64,000 bases of DNA. It comes from Granulosicoccus sp964390335 (GTDB lineage: Bacteria; Pseudomonadota; Gammaproteobacteria; Granulosicoccales; Granulosicoccaceae). Below, in pieces: positions 1 to 7,810 of this stretch. The stretch spans positions 131,777 through 195,776 of the forward strand of contig CAYMHU010000003.1 of assembly GCA_964390335.1 (NCBI GenBank), written 5' to 3'. Below the pieces are notes generated by a model. That model searched no databases. It was not told the origin of the DNA and saw only the letters and a list, made by a program, of their open reading frames with translations. Position 1 is the stretch's first letter; each line of letters opens with the position of its first letter. The position numbers were made by a program, and so were the translations under genes.

Positions 1-565
1 GCAACAGCAAGATGGCATTACCAATGGCAAGCCACGCGTAGAACCCTAAAGCGGACCCAGAGAGCCGCGCACCAATACCATCGACCAACGAGTAGCCGGC
101 AATAAAAGAACCCGTTATCAATGCCAGTACCACACCATTTCTATTCAGTGCACCATGATCATTTTTAATCAGACAAACACTGCTGATCCCTACAACAATT
201 ATCACAATGGCAGCCAATTGTAATTGGCTAAGCAATACACCAAGAAACGATACAGATATGAGCGTAACCAGCAGTGGAGCGACGCCACGGGCAATAGGAT
301 AAACCTGCGACAGATCGCCAAATCGATAAGCCGCACCTAAAAACAATTGGTATCCGACATGCAACGCTATACCGACAATCAACCAACCCCAGCTCTGCTT
401 ATCGGGGGACTCAACAAACAGTAACGTAACAAGCGCGAACGGTACATGGCCCACCACCACGGCGACCACACTGACTAATTTATCGCCCGAGCTTTTCACT
501 ACAGCATTCCACGTGGCATGCAGCAACGCGGCGGTGAGCACTAACAGAATAACTTTATCTGACAC
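1..565 (-). CDS. DMT/EamA-family transporter, C-terminus outside window
   Basis: The reading frame is open from a GTG at 563-565 to the window edge, giving 188 residues. The start is supported by an AAAGG ribosome site about six bases upstream. The protein is almost wholly hydrophobic, with about six membrane segments visible, and begins SDKVILLVLTAALLHATWNA. The early HATWNA and the later GAAYRFGDLSQVYPIARG are features I associate with EamA-type drug/metabolite exporters. The rest of the usual ten-helix protein lies beyond base 1. The substrate cannot be told. It sits alone on the minus strand, divergent from the PilZ-like gene. The family is fairly secure; the function is open. Confidence 0.72.
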   Translation of the reverse strand, partial: MSDKVILLVLTAALLHATWNAVVKSSGDKLVSVVAVVVGHVPFALVTLLFVESPDKQSWGWLIVGIALHVGYQLFLGAAYRFGDLSQVYPIARGVAPLLVTLISVSFLGVLLSQLQLAAIVIIVVGISSVCLIKNDHGALNRNGVVLALITGSFIAGYSLVDGIGARLSGSALGFYAWLAIGNAILLL

Positions 566-726
566 TGTTAACCTTTGAGCTTTTCAGAGTACTGCTTGGA
601 GTAAAATGTAAGAAATCTCTGGTTTTCGCATTTTTTTTATAAAGTGCATTAATTTTGCGGCATAGTCGGTTGAAGTGATTGCTCACCGCGTTGTAAAAGT
701 GTCGTCCAGTCAACTAATTCTATTTC

Positions 727-1221
727 ATGATGGATAAGAAGCAAGTAAATCGACGCTTAGTAGGTGGTCGCCGAGTTTCGGCCAAATGCAAGGTATTGCT
801 AACCAGCGTAGACCCTTTCGATCATTTCAATAGGAGCGTGAAATCAGGCTCGATTGTATTTAATGTTCGAGGCGGTTGCCTGTATTTTTCTGAACATATA
901 TTTGAACAGAACATCAACCGAATATTCCCTAACGGATCTACCGCTATATTCAAGAAACTTGCAATAACATGCAGTGATAATTCTGAGCTCATTATCGAGA
1001 ACATCAAGGTCAGGTACATCAGATACAAGAATGAAGCAAGCCGCTCAGGCGTTGTGTTTCGATTTGTTGATTTTACGGAAGAGCAACTGGATAGCTTAGA
1101 GCTGTTACAAAATCTATTGCCGGAATATGTTTCTCAGCAAGTAGATGAAGTGCCACCAAACTACGCAGATTTTAACCAACAAAAACCGAAATCATCATTG
1201 CTCAGCTTGTTAAAGATCTGA
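727..1221 (+). CDS. PilZ-like domain protein (degenerate)
   Basis: This is a 164-residue soluble protein with no signal peptide or membrane segment. The N-terminus carries basic residues (NRRLVGGRRVSAKCKV), then a small beta-rich domain, VFNVRGGCLYFSE, and an end that reads VVFRFVDFTEEQLDSLELL. The last stretch is very like the end of PilZ domains, which bind cyclic-di-GMP. The classical RxxxR and D/NxSxxG binding motifs are only partly present: the second reads NVRGGC. It may therefore be a non-binding PilZ or a diverged receptor. Two ATG codons stand in tandem at 727 and 730, with no strong ribosome site. A cyclic-di-GMP enzyme operon lies a few kilobases away, which is suggestive only. Confidence 0.5.
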   Translation: MMDKKQVNRRLVGGRRVSAKCKVLLTSVDPFDHFNRSVKSGSIVFNVRGGCLYFSEHIFEQNINRIFPNGSTAIFKKLAITCSDNSELIIENIKVRYIRYKNEASRSGVVFRFVDFTEEQLDSLELLQNLLPEYVSQQVDEVPPNYADFNQQKPKSSLLSLLKI

Positions 1222-1283
1222 TCAAAGCAAGGACTCGCTAATCACACATAGCAATTCTTTTAGCGGTGCTATGTTCGGGTAAC

Positions 1284-1973
1284 TCAACACAACCCAATCA
1301 AGCCGAGCAAACCTTCTAAATCGCTGATGACGGCATCCGGCTGCCCCGGCAGCCTTTCTGCCGGTTGGCCATACCGGTTAACCCATGCTACGTGAAAACC
1401 AAAGTGAGCAGCTCCTGCCACATCCCAGGCGTTCGACGACTGAAAACAGATTTGATCGGCTGTCACGCCCAATGTATCGCAGGCGATCTGATAAACACTT
1501 GCGCTGGGTTTATAAATACCAACATTTTCAACCGAAAGCTGATGGGTAATGAGATCGTTAAGGCCTGCACTGTTGACCGCAGCTGAAATCATGTGTGGCG
1601 AGCCGTTAGTTAAAATGGCTGCTGGGATACCAGCCTGTTTGAGCAGCGCGAGCACATTGTGTACCTCCGGAAACGCATCTAAAGACAAATAAGCCTGCAT
1701 GAGCTTCTCGTGCAAAGCTGCATCCTCAATTTGCATGGCATCCATGGCGTAATGCAGCGCATCACTGGTGATTTGCCAGAAATCCACGTGTGATTTCATC
1801 AAGCTGCGAAGCCACGTGTACTCCAGTTGTTTAGTACGCCACAGCATGGATAACTCGGCATACGTTGGCCCTATGTCGCTACTTAAACCTGATACAGCAC
1901 TGTGCACATCGAACAAGGTACCGTAGGCATCGAACACGCAAGCTTTAATGCCACTTAAATTACAAGTACTCAT
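1284..1973 (-). CDS. Haloacid dehalogenase type II (HAD superfamily)
   Basis: This 229-residue protein matches the L-2-haloacid dehalogenase class of HAD hydrolases. The nucleophile loop is FDAYGTLFD near residue 15, motif II is ILTNGSP, motif III contains KPSASVYQIA, and the acidic motif is SSNAWDVAGA, the SSNxWD signature typical of type II dehalogenases. Such enzymes hydrolyse 2-halo acids to hydroxy acids, though many relatives act on other substrates. The ATG at 1973 has an AGGAA site upstream. It follows the thioesterase gene by three bases, so the two are probably co-transcribed. Confidence 0.82.
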   Translation of the reverse strand: MSTCNLSGIKACVFDAYGTLFDVHSAVSGLSSDIGPTYAELSMLWRTKQLEYTWLRSLMKSHVDFWQITSDALHYAMDAMQIEDAALHEKLMQAYLSLDAFPEVHNVLALLKQAGIPAAILTNGSPHMISAAVNSAGLNDLITHQLSVENVGIYKPSASVYQIACDTLGVTADQICFQSSNAWDVAGAAHFGFHVAWVNRYGQPAERLPGQPDAVISDLEGLLGLIGLC

Positions 1974-1976
1974 AAA

Positions 1977-2411
1977 TTATTCCTGAGATATTGGCGGAAT
2001 GGAATACGTGCCAGTAACGTGCGCAACCGGCTTATCAGCAGAGCCAGTTTCACTATACAATCTGACTTCCCCTACTGCTAATCGCTTGCCCAATTTCAGC
2101 ATACGAGCCTCGGCCAGCACATCTCCGGGCGCCGGTTTGCGCAAAAAGTTAATGGATAAGTTTGTGGTAACTGCGAGTTCAACCATGCCCACCTTACTCA
2201 GCACCAACGCATACAGAGCGGCATCGGCTAATGCCATCAATAAAGGACCCGATATAGTGCCACCGGGTCGAATAAACTGTTCTGAGTAACCAGCACGCAT
2301 AATGACATGCGATTCAGTGATAGTTTCTAACTGAAGCCCCATGAGCTCTGCAAATGGTAGTTTTTCTCTACTTAAGCGATTAAAGTCTGCAACGCTTATT
2401 TTCGGTTCCAA
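1977..2411 (-). CDS. PaaI-family hotdog thioesterase
   Basis: The 144-residue protein has the hotdog-fold pattern of PaaI/YdiI-like acyl-CoA thioesterases: a helix region with GGTISGPLLMALADAALYA, then LAVTTNLSINFLRKP and the strand GEVRLYSETG. These enzymes hydrolyse small acyl-CoA esters. The start codon is TTG at 2409-2411, supported by an AGGGG site about seven bases upstream and by an N-terminal helix (FNRLSREKLPFAELMGL) that is usual in relatives. It is the first gene of a two-gene unit with the HAD dehalogenase and is divergent from the crotonase-fold gene at 2580. Confidence 0.78.
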   Translation of the reverse strand: MEPKISVADFNRLSREKLPFAELMGLQLETITESHVIMRAGYSEQFIRPGGTISGPLLMALADAALYALVLSKVGMVELAVTTNLSINFLRKPAPGDVLAEARMLKLGKRLAVGEVRLYSETGSADKPVAHVTGTYSIPPISQE

Positions 2412-2579
2412 TTAGCAACCCCTATAGTCAAACACACTTCCGATTAGCGTATTTTGAGCGAAAAACGTAATATACGCACCTATTACTCTGCGAACACCTA
2501 GCATAGCAACAGAGCCAAACTTGTTAAACACTGGCCATTAATGGCACACTGAGCGCCACTTTTAGTTCAGGATATAAAA

Positions 2580-3368
2580 ATGGCTGACGGCACAAATTCA
2601 TCGCAGCTTCTACTGGTTGAACACTCGAAAGGTATCACGTCCCTTACTCTGAACAATCCTGACCAGTATAATGTGCTATCAGAGGAAATGCTGGCAAGCT
2701 TACAACACGCGGTTGATACACTGGATGATCAAACCCGAGTACTGGTGATAAAAGCCAATGGCAAGGCGTTCTGCGCAGGCCATGATCTCAAACAAATGCG
2801 TGCCCACCCTGATCAGAGCTACTACAACGCACTTTTCAATACTTGCAGTCATTTTATGAACTCGTTGCTGGCGATCAAACAACCGGTCATTGCACAGGTT
2901 CAGGGAATTGCTACCGCTGCCGGTTGCCAGTTGGTTGCGAATTGCGATATGGCCATTGCATCTGAACAATCTCGATTCGCTGTTTCAGGTATTAATGCCG
3001 GGCTGTTTTGCAGCACACCGTCTGTGCCGTTGTCGCGCAATATATCGCGTAAACGTGCATTTGAAATGTTAATGATCGGCGAGTTTATTCAACCAGCGAC
3101 GGCCCTGGAATGGGGTTTAATAAATTCAGTAGTGCCACATGAAAACTTGGATGAAGCTGTTACGGCAATGGCCAATAAAGTAATCAGCAAATCTGCAGCC
3201 GCTGTGAGTGCGGGAAAAGCGCTATTTTATAAGCAACTTGAAATGCCTCTACAACAGGCATACGAACTAGCGGCAGATACGATGGCTTGTAATATGATGA
3301 CACACGATGCCGGCGAAGGAATTGACGCATTCAAGGAAAAACGAAGCCCTGTGTGGAAGCACGAGTAG
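2580..3368 (+). CDS. Enoyl-CoA hydratase/isomerase family protein, ECHDC3-like
   Basis: This is a crotonase-fold protein of 262 residues. The oxyanion-hole segments are present (FCAGHDLKQM around 64-73 and GIATAAGCQLVANCD around 109-123). The two glutamates that act in true enoyl-CoA hydratases appear to be replaced by Gln117 and Gly137. The segment INAGLFCSTPSVPLSR and the overall pattern recall the animal ECHDC3 group, whose reaction is poorly defined. It binds an acyl-CoA by family rule, but simple hydratase activity is doubtful. The ATG has a CAGGAT site. The gene is a single unit, convergent with the signalling gene at 3401. Confidence 0.8.
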   Translation: MADGTNSSQLLLVEHSKGITSLTLNNPDQYNVLSEEMLASLQHAVDTLDDQTRVLVIKANGKAFCAGHDLKQMRAHPDQSYYNALFNTCSHFMNSLLAIKQPVIAQVQGIATAAGCQLVANCDMAIASEQSRFAVSGINAGLFCSTPSVPLSRNISRKRAFEMLMIGEFIQPATALEWGLINSVVPHENLDEAVTAMANKVISKSAAAVSAGKALFYKQLEMPLQQAYELAADTMACNMMTHDAGEGIDAFKEKRSPVWKHE

Positions 3369-3369
3369 T

Positions 3370-3387
3370 TAAGTGCTCACGCACTTA
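3370..3387. terminator. Hairpin between convergent genes
   Basis: A 7-bp perfect stem (TAAGTGC/GCACTTA) with a 4-base loop lies in the 32-bp space between the convergent genes ending at 3368 and 3401. There is no T-run on either side, so it may be a weak bidirectional terminator or an mRNA 3' end structure. Confidence 0.35.
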
Positions 3388-3400
3388 CGTCGAACGATGA

Positions 3401-5584
3401 TTAGAATCCTGAGACCTTATCAATGAAGTGTGTATTTTGATCGCTCAACCATTCAGCGAATTCGTCAGCGGTTAGTGGATAACAAACATGATAACCCTGC
3501 ACTTCATTACAATTAAAGCCACGTAGGATATCCATTTGTTGCTGATTCTCTACACCTTCAGCTATAACTTTCAAACCCAGATTCTGGCTTAACGTGACAA
3601 TCGCCGCAACAATCGCTGAATCCCCTTTGTCAACATGCAAGTCTTTAACAAACGATTGATCAATCTTTAGTTTGTCGGCAGGTAGACGTTTTAAATAACT
3701 CAACGATGAAAATCCAGTGCCAAAGTCATCAACGGCAATCTGTACCCCCAGTTGCTTCATGCTCTTTAGAATCTCAATCCCTTTATCAATGTTGTTAAGA
3801 AAGAGATTTTCAGTGAGTTCGATCTCTAACAACTTTGGATCTAAGCCACTGTATTCCAAAGCGTGTGAAATATCGCTAATGATATTGCCGCGAGTAAACT
3901 GAGCAGGCGAGCAATTTACCGCAACTGAAAATGCACCCAAGCCCTGTTCTATCCATTGCTGCATTTGGTACGCTGACTCTTTTAAAACCCACTGACCCAG
4001 CACAACGATCAGTCCGGTTTCTTCTGCTACAGGAAGAAATTCATCTGGGGGAATTGCACCGCGTTCCGGGTGGTTCCACCTGAGCAATGCTTCCACGCCT
4101 ACCGCAGCACCAGTGGCTAAGGCAATTTTGGGCTGATACATCAAGGCAAGCTCATTGTTCTTAATGGCTGATCTAAGTTCGCGCTCCATTGAAAATCGAG
4201 CTAATGCATGATCGTGAATGCTTTTGGAATAGAACTGGAATCCGTTTCGTCCGTTCTCTTTTGCATGATACATAGCCACATCAGCATGCTTCATCAATGT
4301 TTCTGCATCGCGACCATCCGAGGGGTATAAACTAATACCTATAGTGGTGGTAATTGCCACATCGACATCATGGATGGTATACGGGGCACTAACAGTGACA
4401 CCGATACGCTCTGCAACTTTTGCAACGTCGACTGCTTTCGTAACGTTAGGCAGTAGCACCACAAATTCATCACCGCCAATTCTAGCAACAGTGTGCTTGG
4501 TCCCTGCATCCTTACTCGGCGCACTCATTACATCGCTTTCTCGAAGTACCGAAGCGAGTCGATCAGACACTTGACGCAGTAGGTCATCACCGGCATCGTG
4601 ACCGAGCGTGTCATTAACATTCTTGAAATGATCCAAATCCAGAAATAACAGCGCAAACTGCGAATGGAGCCGGTCTGATACTTTCAACGCGTAGGCTAGG
4701 TTTTCGTACAACTGGGCTCGATTAGGTAAACCCGTTACCAGATCATAGTAAGCTAAATCATGTATTTGTTTTTGCGCGTTCGTGTACTCAGTAATATCTT
4801 GAACAGTTCCAAGCATACAGGTACATTCACCGGTGTCGTTCTTACGCGGCTCCGATTCAATGCGAATGATCTTCTCTCTTGAATCTGCGCCTGTTATAGC
4901 AAACTCATAGCTAAACTCAGTAGCTTCTTCAATCGAATGTTGCACCGCCTGGTTCATTAGAAACCGGTGATTCTCTGACACTTTTTCCAGAAACTGCGAC
5001 CAGCTACCCTGTCTGCTATTTTCATTGAATCCAAGAACGCGAGCAAATTCGCGGGACCATACCATAACATCGGATTTTACGTTCCACTCCCAATTACCAA
5101 GGCGGGCAATGCGCTGAGCATCATCCAACTTAGCCTGGCTTTTACGAAGTTCATCAGCCGTAGCATTGGAGCGCAGCATGTACTGCACACGGTGGGGTAA
5201 GACGAAAAAGTTAATGGGCTTGGTTAAAAAATCGGTTGCACCTTCATCATAGGCACGTGTAATTGAGTCTAGATCGTCCAGACCGGTGATCATTAATATG
5301 GGCACATGAGCGCCTGCTTCAGTGGAACGAATTTCAGCTATCGCTTCATAGCCGTCCATATTCGGCATAATCGCATCCATGATTATAAGATCAGGTTTAT
5401 GTTGCTTGAATTGCTCAACCGCTATTAAGCCGTCACTCGCCTGAACCACACGATAACCCGCCGAATCCAATGCAGCCTCGGCCATCATTAGACTACCTTT
5501 GTCATCATCAACTACCAATACAACCGGTGTTTCTTCGGATAAGGCATTCGCGTTTAATGGCGATATTAAGGCCTTGTCTTCCAT
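3401..5584 (-). CDS. Response regulator with PAS, GGDEF and EAL domains
   Basis: This 727-residue signalling protein joins four domains. The receiver (about 20-135) keeps its acidic pair at 26-27, phospho-acceptor Asp70 and Lys122. A PAS domain follows at about 155-270. The GGDEF domain (about 280-455) has an intact GGDEF at 370-374, so cyclic-di-GMP synthesis is possible; no RxxD inhibitory site precedes it, and a short insert sits there. The EAL domain (about 470-715) has EAL at 498-500, DDFGTG at 619-624 and AEGVEN, so phosphodiesterase activity is also possible. It is the last gene of an operon with the Hpt protein, whose stop codon is one base upstream. The Hpt protein is its likely phosphate donor. 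Which enzyme activity dominates cannot be told. Confidence 0.93.
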   Translation of the reverse strand: MEDKALISPLNANALSEETPVVLVVDDDKGSLMMAEAALDSAGYRVVQASDGLIAVEQFKQHKPDLIIMDAIMPNMDGYEAIAEIRSTEAGAHVPILMITGLDDLDSITRAYDEGATDFLTKPINFFVLPHRVQYMLRSNATADELRKSQAKLDDAQRIARLGNWEWNVKSDVMVWSREFARVLGFNENSRQGSWSQFLEKVSENHRFLMNQAVQHSIEEATEFSYEFAITGADSREKIIRIESEPRKNDTGECTCMLGTVQDITEYTNAQKQIHDLAYYDLVTGLPNRAQLYENLAYALKVSDRLHSQFALLFLDLDHFKNVNDTLGHDAGDDLLRQVSDRLASVLRESDVMSAPSKDAGTKHTVARIGGDEFVVLLPNVTKAVDVAKVAERIGVTVSAPYTIHDVDVAITTTIGISLYPSDGRDAETLMKHADVAMYHAKENGRNGFQFYSKSIHDHALARFSMERELRSAIKNNELALMYQPKIALATGAAVGVEALLRWNHPERGAIPPDEFLPVAEETGLIVVLGQWVLKESAYQMQQWIEQGLGAFSVAVNCSPAQFTRGNIISDISHALEYSGLDPKLLEIELTENLFLNNIDKGIEILKSMKQLGVQIAVDDFGTGFSSLSYLKRLPADKLKIDQSFVKDLHVDKGDSAIVAAIVTLSQNLGLKVIAEGVENQQQMDILRGFNCNEVQGYHVCYPLTADEFAEWLSDQNTHFIDKVSGF

Positions 5585-5585
5585 G

Positions 5586-5960
5586 TTATGCAGCCTTCTC
5601 CTGAATCACCACAACAAGTTCAGCCTCTACCCTGTTAAGGTGCTGCAACAACCCATCACAGTTTTCTTTGCAGCCAGCTAAATCCGATTCGCGCGCACTT
5701 TGCTCTATTAATCGTAAGCGATTAGCGAAATCCTGAGCACCCACATACTCAGAGCTGGACTTAGCAGTATGAGCGTTGGTACGAATGCAATCAAAATCAC
5801 CTTGTTCCACGGCTGCGAGAATCGCATTTACGGATACTGGGGTATCGTTTAGATATTGGCTTACTAATCTTAACAATAAGTCCTTTTTACCGGCCTGACC
5901 AAGAGACCGAATAGTATCCAGCGCTTTATGGTTAATTTCGGTCACAGACTCCCCGCTCAC
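5586..5960 (-). CDS. Hpt domain phosphotransfer protein
   Basis: This 124-residue, all-helical protein has the Hpt motif NAHTAKSSSEYVGA, with phospho-accepting His64 and the conserved Lys and Gly. Hpt proteins pass phosphate between a hybrid kinase and a response regulator. The start is GTG at 5958-5960. It overlaps the TGA of the upstream membrane-protein gene in the arrangement GTGA, so translation is probably coupled. The response regulator with GGDEF and EAL follows after one base and is the obvious partner. No histidine kinase is present in the window, so the source of phosphate lies elsewhere. Confidence 0.86.
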   Translation of the reverse strand: MSGESVTEINHKALDTIRSLGQAGKKDLLLRLVSQYLNDTPVSVNAILAAVEQGDFDCIRTNAHTAKSSSEYVGAQDFANRLRLIEQSARESDLAGCKENCDGLLQHLNRVEAELVVVIQEKAA

Positions 5961-6307
5961 GAATCAAATTTGCGGTTATCGTTATACGAAGACAAACCAC
6001 GATTCATTTGAACTTGCAGCTCATTCAATTCATTTTGAATCGAGTTCAGCTGCAACTTGGACTCTGCTATCGACGGAAAACCGTGCGTGGAAGCGGAAGA
6101 TGCGATGTATTCGGGCGTATGAATACTGATGGCGGTTACCAAACCAACCGACAATACGGCGGCCGTAAACAACGCGAATTGCAACGCACTTAAGCCACCG
6201 ATATGCGCTGCAACAAGTGCAACGTACACCAACAATGCAATGGCTACCTGCAACGAATTTCTGTTCAAAACCGCGACCCCTTCAAATTGAGCTGCATACG
6301 TCAACAT
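5957..6307 (-). CDS. Small membrane protein heading the Hpt/GGDEF-EAL operon
   Basis: I do not recognise a family for this 116-residue protein. Residues 19-63 are hydrophobic and can form two membrane helices; the C-terminal part (about 80-107) is polar and heptad-like (LQLNSIQNELNELQVQMNR), a likely short coiled coil facing the cytoplasm. It is the first gene of the operon and overlaps the Hpt gene by four bases. A role in anchoring or tuning the phosphorelay is inferred from position only. A CRP-type palindrome lies about 170 bases upstream. Confidence 0.65.
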   Translation of the reverse strand: MLTYAAQFEGVAVLNRNSLQVAIALLVYVALVAAHIGGLSALQFALFTAAVLSVGLVTAISIHTPEYIASSASTHGFPSIAESKLQLNSIQNELNELQVQMNRGLSSYNDNRKFDS

Positions 6308-6476
6308 CTATAACCGGTGTTACACGCGAACCCGTCCTAGTAACCCAACTTAGCGACCTTATAAGAATGTCCTTGAAACATGCGCTGGCTTACCAAAGCT
6401 CGTAACGCACATTTTCAACAAATGCCTGTTAATCGCAGCGCTGAGTGAGTGCGAGAGTTCGCAAATTCTGGAATGG

Positions 6477-6492
6477 TGTGATCGAAATCACA
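6477..6492. promoter_or_regulatory. CRP/Vfr-type palindrome
   Basis: The site reads TGTGA, a six-base spacer (TCGAAA), then TCACA: both half-sites match the CRP consensus exactly. It stands in the 233-bp gap between the CoA transferase gene (stop side at 6541) and the start of the membrane protein/Hpt/GGDEF-EAL operon at 6307, so that operon is its only downstream target on the minus strand. Binding by a CRP homologue is inferred. The rest of the gap shows nothing else I can name. Confidence 0.55.
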
Positions 6493-6540
6493 TATAGTGT
6501 GAGATATACCGAGGATACGATAAATAACAGATTATGAAAT

Positions 6541-7752
6541 TCAGATAATGTGGTTCGAGCGCAGCGACGCAATCGTCGCCTCATCCATCGATAGCCAGTC
6601 GTTTAGTACTTCATCAGTGTGCTGGCCCAACATGGGGCCACCCCAGTCCGTTGCACCCGGTGTTCTGCTAAGTTTTGGATGTACCGCTGGAATCGTTCGC
6701 CTTTGTCCATTGACTTCAACTGTTTCGAACGCTTCGCGCGCTTGAAAATGCGGATCGCTGACAATATCAGCAATTGAATTAATCGGACCTGCCGGTACTT
6801 GCGCGTTTTCCAGTAACTGCAACGCATCATCCGATGCATGCTTAGCCGTCCATTCCGCCAATACCTCATCAATTGCCTTCTCATGACGAACTCGCCCCGC
6901 ATTATTGGCAAGTTCCGGATCTTGCGCCATATCGGGTTGACCGACGGCAATCATCAAACGCTTAAAAATGGAATCACCATTCCCGCCAATAACGATATGT
7001 TTACCGTCGGCACATGGGTAAGTGTTTGTGGGTACGATTCCAGTTACTGTTGTACCCGAAGGTTCTCTAACAACTCCGGCACCAGAAAATTCAGCAGCAA
7101 CCCCTTCCATTAAGTTAAACACGGATTCGACAATGGAAACGTCGATTGTTTGCCCACGACCTTGATCAGTTTGCCGGTTAAACAATGCCAATAACACGCC
7201 CATTGCCGCGTGCATTCCAGCGAAACTGTCACCCAGACTTAAGTTAGCTCTAACCGGCGCCTCACCGGGAAAACCATTGACATAGCGCATACCAGCAACG
7301 CCTTCGCACACGGACGCATAGCCGGGCTTTGGTGCGTAGGGGCCATCTTGACCATAACCGGAGACACGCGTGTATACGAGCCCTGGATTAGATTGTTCGA
7401 ATTGTTTTGGCCCAAGGTTCCATGACTCCATTTTGCCGGGCCGAAAGTTCTCGATAAGTACATCCGTACTGTTAATCAATTGGGAGGCCAGCTGCTGACC
7501 TGCCTCTTCCGCAAGATTGATGGTTAATGATTTTTTATTTCGCGCAATACTGGTCCACCAATACGATGTACCTTGTTCATCTAGAATTCGCCACGAACGC
7601 AAGGGGTCACCTTTTGCTGGTGGCTCAATTTTGACAACCTCTGCGCCGTAATAGGCAAGCAATTGACCCGCAAACGGCCCGGCAATTAACTGCCCCATTT
7701 CCAGCACGCGAATACCGCTCAATGGTTTTCGGATTGATTCACTTTCTGGCAT
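6541..7752 (-). CDS. CaiB/BaiF (class III) CoA transferase
   Basis: This 403-residue protein is a full-length family III CoA transferase, which moves CoA from one carboxylic acid to another. Hallmarks are VLEMGQLIAGPFAGQLLAYY near the start, GAEVVKIEPPAKGDPLRSWR, NKKSLTINL, DVLIENFRPGKMESWNLG, and the catalytic aspartate in LSLGDSFAGMHAAMG. The substrate pair is unknown. It is divergent from the acyl-CoA ligase gene, with a 58-bp gap that must hold both promoters; shared control of two acyl-CoA-forming enzymes is plausible. Confidence 0.9.
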   Translation of the reverse strand: MPESESIRKPLSGIRVLEMGQLIAGPFAGQLLAYYGAEVVKIEPPAKGDPLRSWRILDEQGTSYWWTSIARNKKSLTINLAEEAGQQLASQLINSTDVLIENFRPGKMESWNLGPKQFEQSNPGLVYTRVSGYGQDGPYAPKPGYASVCEGVAGMRYVNGFPGEAPVRANLSLGDSFAGMHAAMGVLLALFNRQTDQGRGQTIDVSIVESVFNLMEGVAAEFSGAGVVREPSGTTVTGIVPTNTYPCADGKHIVIGGNGDSIFKRLMIAVGQPDMAQDPELANNAGRVRHEKAIDEVLAEWTAKHASDDALQLLENAQVPAGPINSIADIVSDPHFQAREAFETVEVNGQRRTIPAVHPKLSRTPGATDWGGPMLGQHTDEVLNDWLSMDEATIASLRSNHII

Positions 7753-7810
7753 AGTTAGCTACAAACTCGTATATTCAGAACTCGCTGGATTTTCGCATAT
7801 AACGCACAAC

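Noticed and set aside
2447..2477. GCGTAT...ATACGC inverted repeat in the divergent thioesterase/crotonase gap
   Set aside because: Six-base arms with a long spacer can arise by chance; no known regulator pattern.
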